This document shows, one piece after another, positions 61,980 through 64,000 of a stretch of 64,000 nucleotides of DNA. This DNA is from Gemmatimonadota bacterium (GTDB taxonomy: Bacteria > Gemmatimonadota > Gemmatimonadetes > Palauibacterales > Palauibacteraceae). The position numbers and the translations under genes are program-made. The stretch is from the NCBI GenBank assembly GCA_029262175.1, contig JAJCZV010000028.1:1-64000 (forward strand), read 5' to 3'. Positions within the stretch are counted from its first letter, which is position 1. Each line of letters begins with the position of its first letter. The notes under the pieces are model-generated. The model was not told the DNA's origin, made no database searches, and worked only from the letters and a program-made list of their open reading frames with translations.

Positions 61980-63719
61980 CTAAGGTTCGATCACGATCTC
62001 CTTCGGAGAGGTGACCGTACCTGCCCCCACAGAATGCACTTGCAGCGTCAGACGATAGCGCCCCGGAGCCAGTTGCGGGAGTTGGAGTTCGACGGCTCGG
62101 GCCATCGGGTTATCCGAAGCGGCCGTCCCACCCTGTTCGCTCCATCGAATCCCCACCTCTTCCTCATCCTGACCCGCTAAGCCGGTCCACTCCAACGCCT
62201 TACGGACCAAGCTCTTCTCTTCTCGGGTCAATGACAACGTCACGGCGAGTGCTCCGCTCGCCTCGGCCCCTCCGTACCACTCCCAAAACACCGTCAGCTT
62301 CTCCCCGGAGCGGGCCGTCGAGTGCGGGCGCGCGCTACCCAACGCTGCATCGAGCGTGCCTGGGAGCTGCTCGACCGGATCCAGCAACAAGATATCCGAG
62401 AGCAAGTTGCCGGTTTGAGGCAGTGCCGTCCGACTTCGAGCGGCTCCGGAGCCGTCGACGCAGCGGGTTTCTATGCCAACCAGGGTCGCGGCGCCGCTGG
62501 GTTTCGGTTCCAGGACCTGAAGCGGCAACGTGCCGTTGCCCTCCGTGCGATGGATCTCGTCGAACGAATTCGAGAGAAAGAGGCCGGACCGGGCCACGCA
62601 GTTTTCCAGCTCGGACGGAGCGTCGAACGCGGCCACGATCAGCCGCTCTTCTCCGCGCCAGAACGCGGCCAACTGGTAGGGCGCTCCGTACACGGGACCA
62701 CCAGGTGGAGACCACGTGCTGCGCGGCTTAGCCGCGTCGAGATCCCATATCGGTGCCGATTCGCGATCTCGCCGCGAAAAGCCCGACACGACAAAGCGCT
62801 GTGCCTCGGGTGGTCGGTGGGCCTGTATCGAGCGTTCGGTGCGCACCCCCGGCGTGCGTCGCCAAGCCACGTCCCACCCGGCCGGCCAGCCGTAGCGCGT
62901 CGTTAGCTCCTCCAGATCTGCGCCCCAAGACATGCCATATCCGGAGGCCGCATCCGCCTCGAGCTCATTGCGAACTCGACGGCTCAAGTGCTCGACTCGG
63001 AGTTCATGCCCAGCCACGAGCCACAGCGGATCCGACAGGTGCCAGAAGGCGCGTTCGAAGGCCCGTCTCGCGGGGCTTCCACAAGCGAGTCGGCGGTAGT
63101 CCCGGCGATCTTGGGGCTCCAGGATGAGCGACGCGTCGGTCCATGCGCACTGCTCTCGTGGAGACATTGCGGCGAGCGCGCGATCGTAGGTCGTCTCGGC
63201 CTCGGCGTGCCGCCGCTCTTGATGGAGTGTCAGCGCGCGAAGCGCCAAGCACCATCCCTCGGTAGCGCCGCAGTCGGCGAGGAGATCGAGCGTTTCTGTG
63301 GCTCGGCCCGCCTCGAGTCGGTACTTGACCCGCTGGCCGAGAAGCCACCGGTCGCCTTGGACCACGCGCGCAACGCTATCCAGTGTCGCCAAGAGCCACC
63401 CCCGCCGCTCGGTGACCTCCGGGTGCTCTGGGGCCGCGGCCCATTCGTCATCGCTGTCGTGGTTGAGGCAGAAGCGACCGACCTGCTCGTCGCAGGCGTC
63501 CGAAAACCACGGGCTGCGAGGGAAGTGACTGCGTCGGATGCGCTCGAACGACCGTTGGGCCCTGCGGGCCCGGTCGGACTCCTGTTCGACGCTTCGATCG
63601 GCAGCGGGGACTTGAAGCCCGGAATCCTGTTGCGCCCCGACTGGCTGCAGCGCTGCGCCTGCTGCGCACAGCAACGCGGCCAGTCTGAATGCGGCCGATC
63701 TGAGGGTGCGACGCCCCAA
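61980..63719 (-). CDS. Secreted GWxTD domain-containing protein
   Basis: A 579-residue exported protein. Signal peptide: FRLAALLCAAGAALQPVGAQ. The middle has TPR-like helices (LALRALTLHQERRHAEAETTY). The FWHLSDPLWLVAGHE segment and ELTTRYGWPAGWDVAWRR correspond to the GWxTD domain, which is typical of Gemmatimonadota and related phyla and of unknown function. The C-terminal part is a beta domain (LPQLAPGRYRLTLQV). TTG at 63719 follows the cupredoxin stop by two bases; the frame runs further upstream but overlaps that gene. Confidence 0.78.
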   Translation of the reverse strand: MGRRTLRSAAFRLAALLCAAGAALQPVGAQQDSGLQVPAADRSVEQESDRARRAQRSFERIRRSHFPRSPWFSDACDEQVGRFCLNHDSDDEWAAAPEHPEVTERRGWLLATLDSVARVVQGDRWLLGQRVKYRLEAGRATETLDLLADCGATEGWCLALRALTLHQERRHAEAETTYDRALAAMSPREQCAWTDASLILEPQDRRDYRRLACGSPARRAFERAFWHLSDPLWLVAGHELRVEHLSRRVRNELEADAASGYGMSWGADLEELTTRYGWPAGWDVAWRRTPGVRTERSIQAHRPPEAQRFVVSGFSRRDRESAPIWDLDAAKPRSTWSPPGGPVYGAPYQLAAFWRGEERLIVAAFDAPSELENCVARSGLFLSNSFDEIHRTEGNGTLPLQVLEPKPSGAATLVGIETRCVDGSGAARSRTALPQTGNLLSDILLLDPVEQLPGTLDAALGSARPHSTARSGEKLTVFWEWYGGAEASGALAVTLSLTREEKSLVRKALEWTGLAGQDEEEVGIRWSEQGGTAASDNPMARAVELQLPQLAPGRYRLTLQVHSVGAGTVTSPKEIVIEP

Positions 63720-63721
63720 GG

Positions 63722-64000
63722 TCAGTTCACGATAATCGTCGCGCCGATCATCGTCGCTGGATGGACATCGCATCGAAACACGTAGGTGCCCGGAGTGATC
63801 AACGTCTGCTCGAAGGTCTGACGGTTTGTCAGATTCCCACTGTCGTCGGTCACCGCTCCGGAAGGAACGGACGTGAACGTCACCGTATGCAGGTTCGCGC
63901 CGTTGTGGATCCAACCGACCATTTGGTTCGCCGTCATCGTCTCGCTGGATTGCGCGTTCTGCCGGCCCTGCGAGTCGACGAACGCGTTGTCGATGATGCT
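63722..64000 (-). CDS. Plastocyanin-like cupredoxin, C-terminal part (cut by window edge)
   Basis: The C-terminal 92 residues of a small type 1 copper protein; the N-terminus is beyond 64000. The upstream ATG/GTG frame extends to the edge without a stop (SIIDNAFVDSQGRQNAQSSE). Copper ligands are visible: His in HNGANLHTVTF, then Cys, His and Met in FRCDVHPATM. The product carries electrons in the periplasm or is part of a larger oxidase system that cannot be seen. The GWxTD gene follows at once. Confidence 0.9.
   Translation of the reverse strand, partial: SIIDNAFVDSQGRQNAQSSETMTANQMVGWIHNGANLHTVTFTSVPSGAVTDDSGNLTNRQTFEQTLITPGTYVFRCDVHPATMIGATIIVN

Overview
The window is a gene-dense, GC-rich bacterial chromosome segment with long runs of co-directional, overlapping genes. 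There is no prophage, complete insertion sequence, CRISPR array or plasmid gene. The lineage looks like an uncultivated Gram-negative bacterium of the Gemmatimonadota type. This rests on the gene mix (GWxTD-domain protein, ECF sigma/anti-sigma pairs, B12-dependent ribonucleotide reductase, many short lipoproteins) and is an inference, not a 16S-based assignment.

Layout. 1-6.7 kb (minus): 5' end of tuf with upstream tRNA-Tyr and tRNA-Thr, then cysS, a secreted protein of unknown function, a YkvA-type membrane protein, glmS and glmM. 6.8-16.1 kb: a degenerate IS200/RAYT-like gene, then plus-strand genes for a Cys/Met PLP enzyme, an M48 protease, purD, mutM, and an ECF sigma factor, anti-sigma factor, bactofilin-like membrane protein and toastrack-like protein. 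16.1-27.7 kb (minus): a long operon with a small unknown gene, pyk, an MBL hydrolase, lepA, a ROK kinase, a PfkB kinase, a STAS-ATPase protein, a STAS-like protein, a penicillin acylase, a NifU-like scaffold and an Mrp ATPase. 28-34.9 kb: cold-shock protein, rpsU, ispG, a 66-residue protein, a Cys-rich lipoprotein and class II nrdJ, with most of the non-coding DNA of the window. 34.9-42.8 kb (minus): a peptidoglycan-recycling operon, murQ-anmK-nagZ-symporter-amidase. 42.8-46.7 kb: small membrane protein, nth, glycine-zipper lipoprotein and an ABC exporter. 46.7-64 kb (minus): agmatinase, Fur regulator, two DHH phosphoesterases around coaE, a zinc-ribbon MBL hydrolase, an A-type Fe-S carrier, trxB, a PHP phosphoesterase, a DtxR regulator, an M42 peptidase, a second ECF sigma/anti-sigma pair, a PAS-GGDEF-EAL protein, a GWxTD protein and a cupredoxin cut by the window edge.

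The most unusual observations are these. (1) Two long palindromes (28855-28951 and 31612-31680) share an identical 26-nt core but have unrelated, internally paired arms; both sit between convergent genes. (2) The nrdJ promoter carries two NrdR boxes 32 bp apart, DnaA-box-like sites and a leader of about 400 nt; a related DnaA/NrdR-like cluster lies between a 66-residue orphan gene and a lipoprotein gene. (3) MurQ is fused to a DinB-like metal-binding four-helix domain. (4) In three genes (ROK, DHH, M42) the family-conserved N-terminus lies upstream of any ATG/GTG/TTG, which suggests CTG initiation. (5) The IS200/RAYT-like gene has lost both its HUH histidine and its tyrosine. (6) A STAS-ATPase and STAS-helix partner pair looks like a small regulatory module.

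All functional calls come from motif reading. No database search or structure prediction was run.
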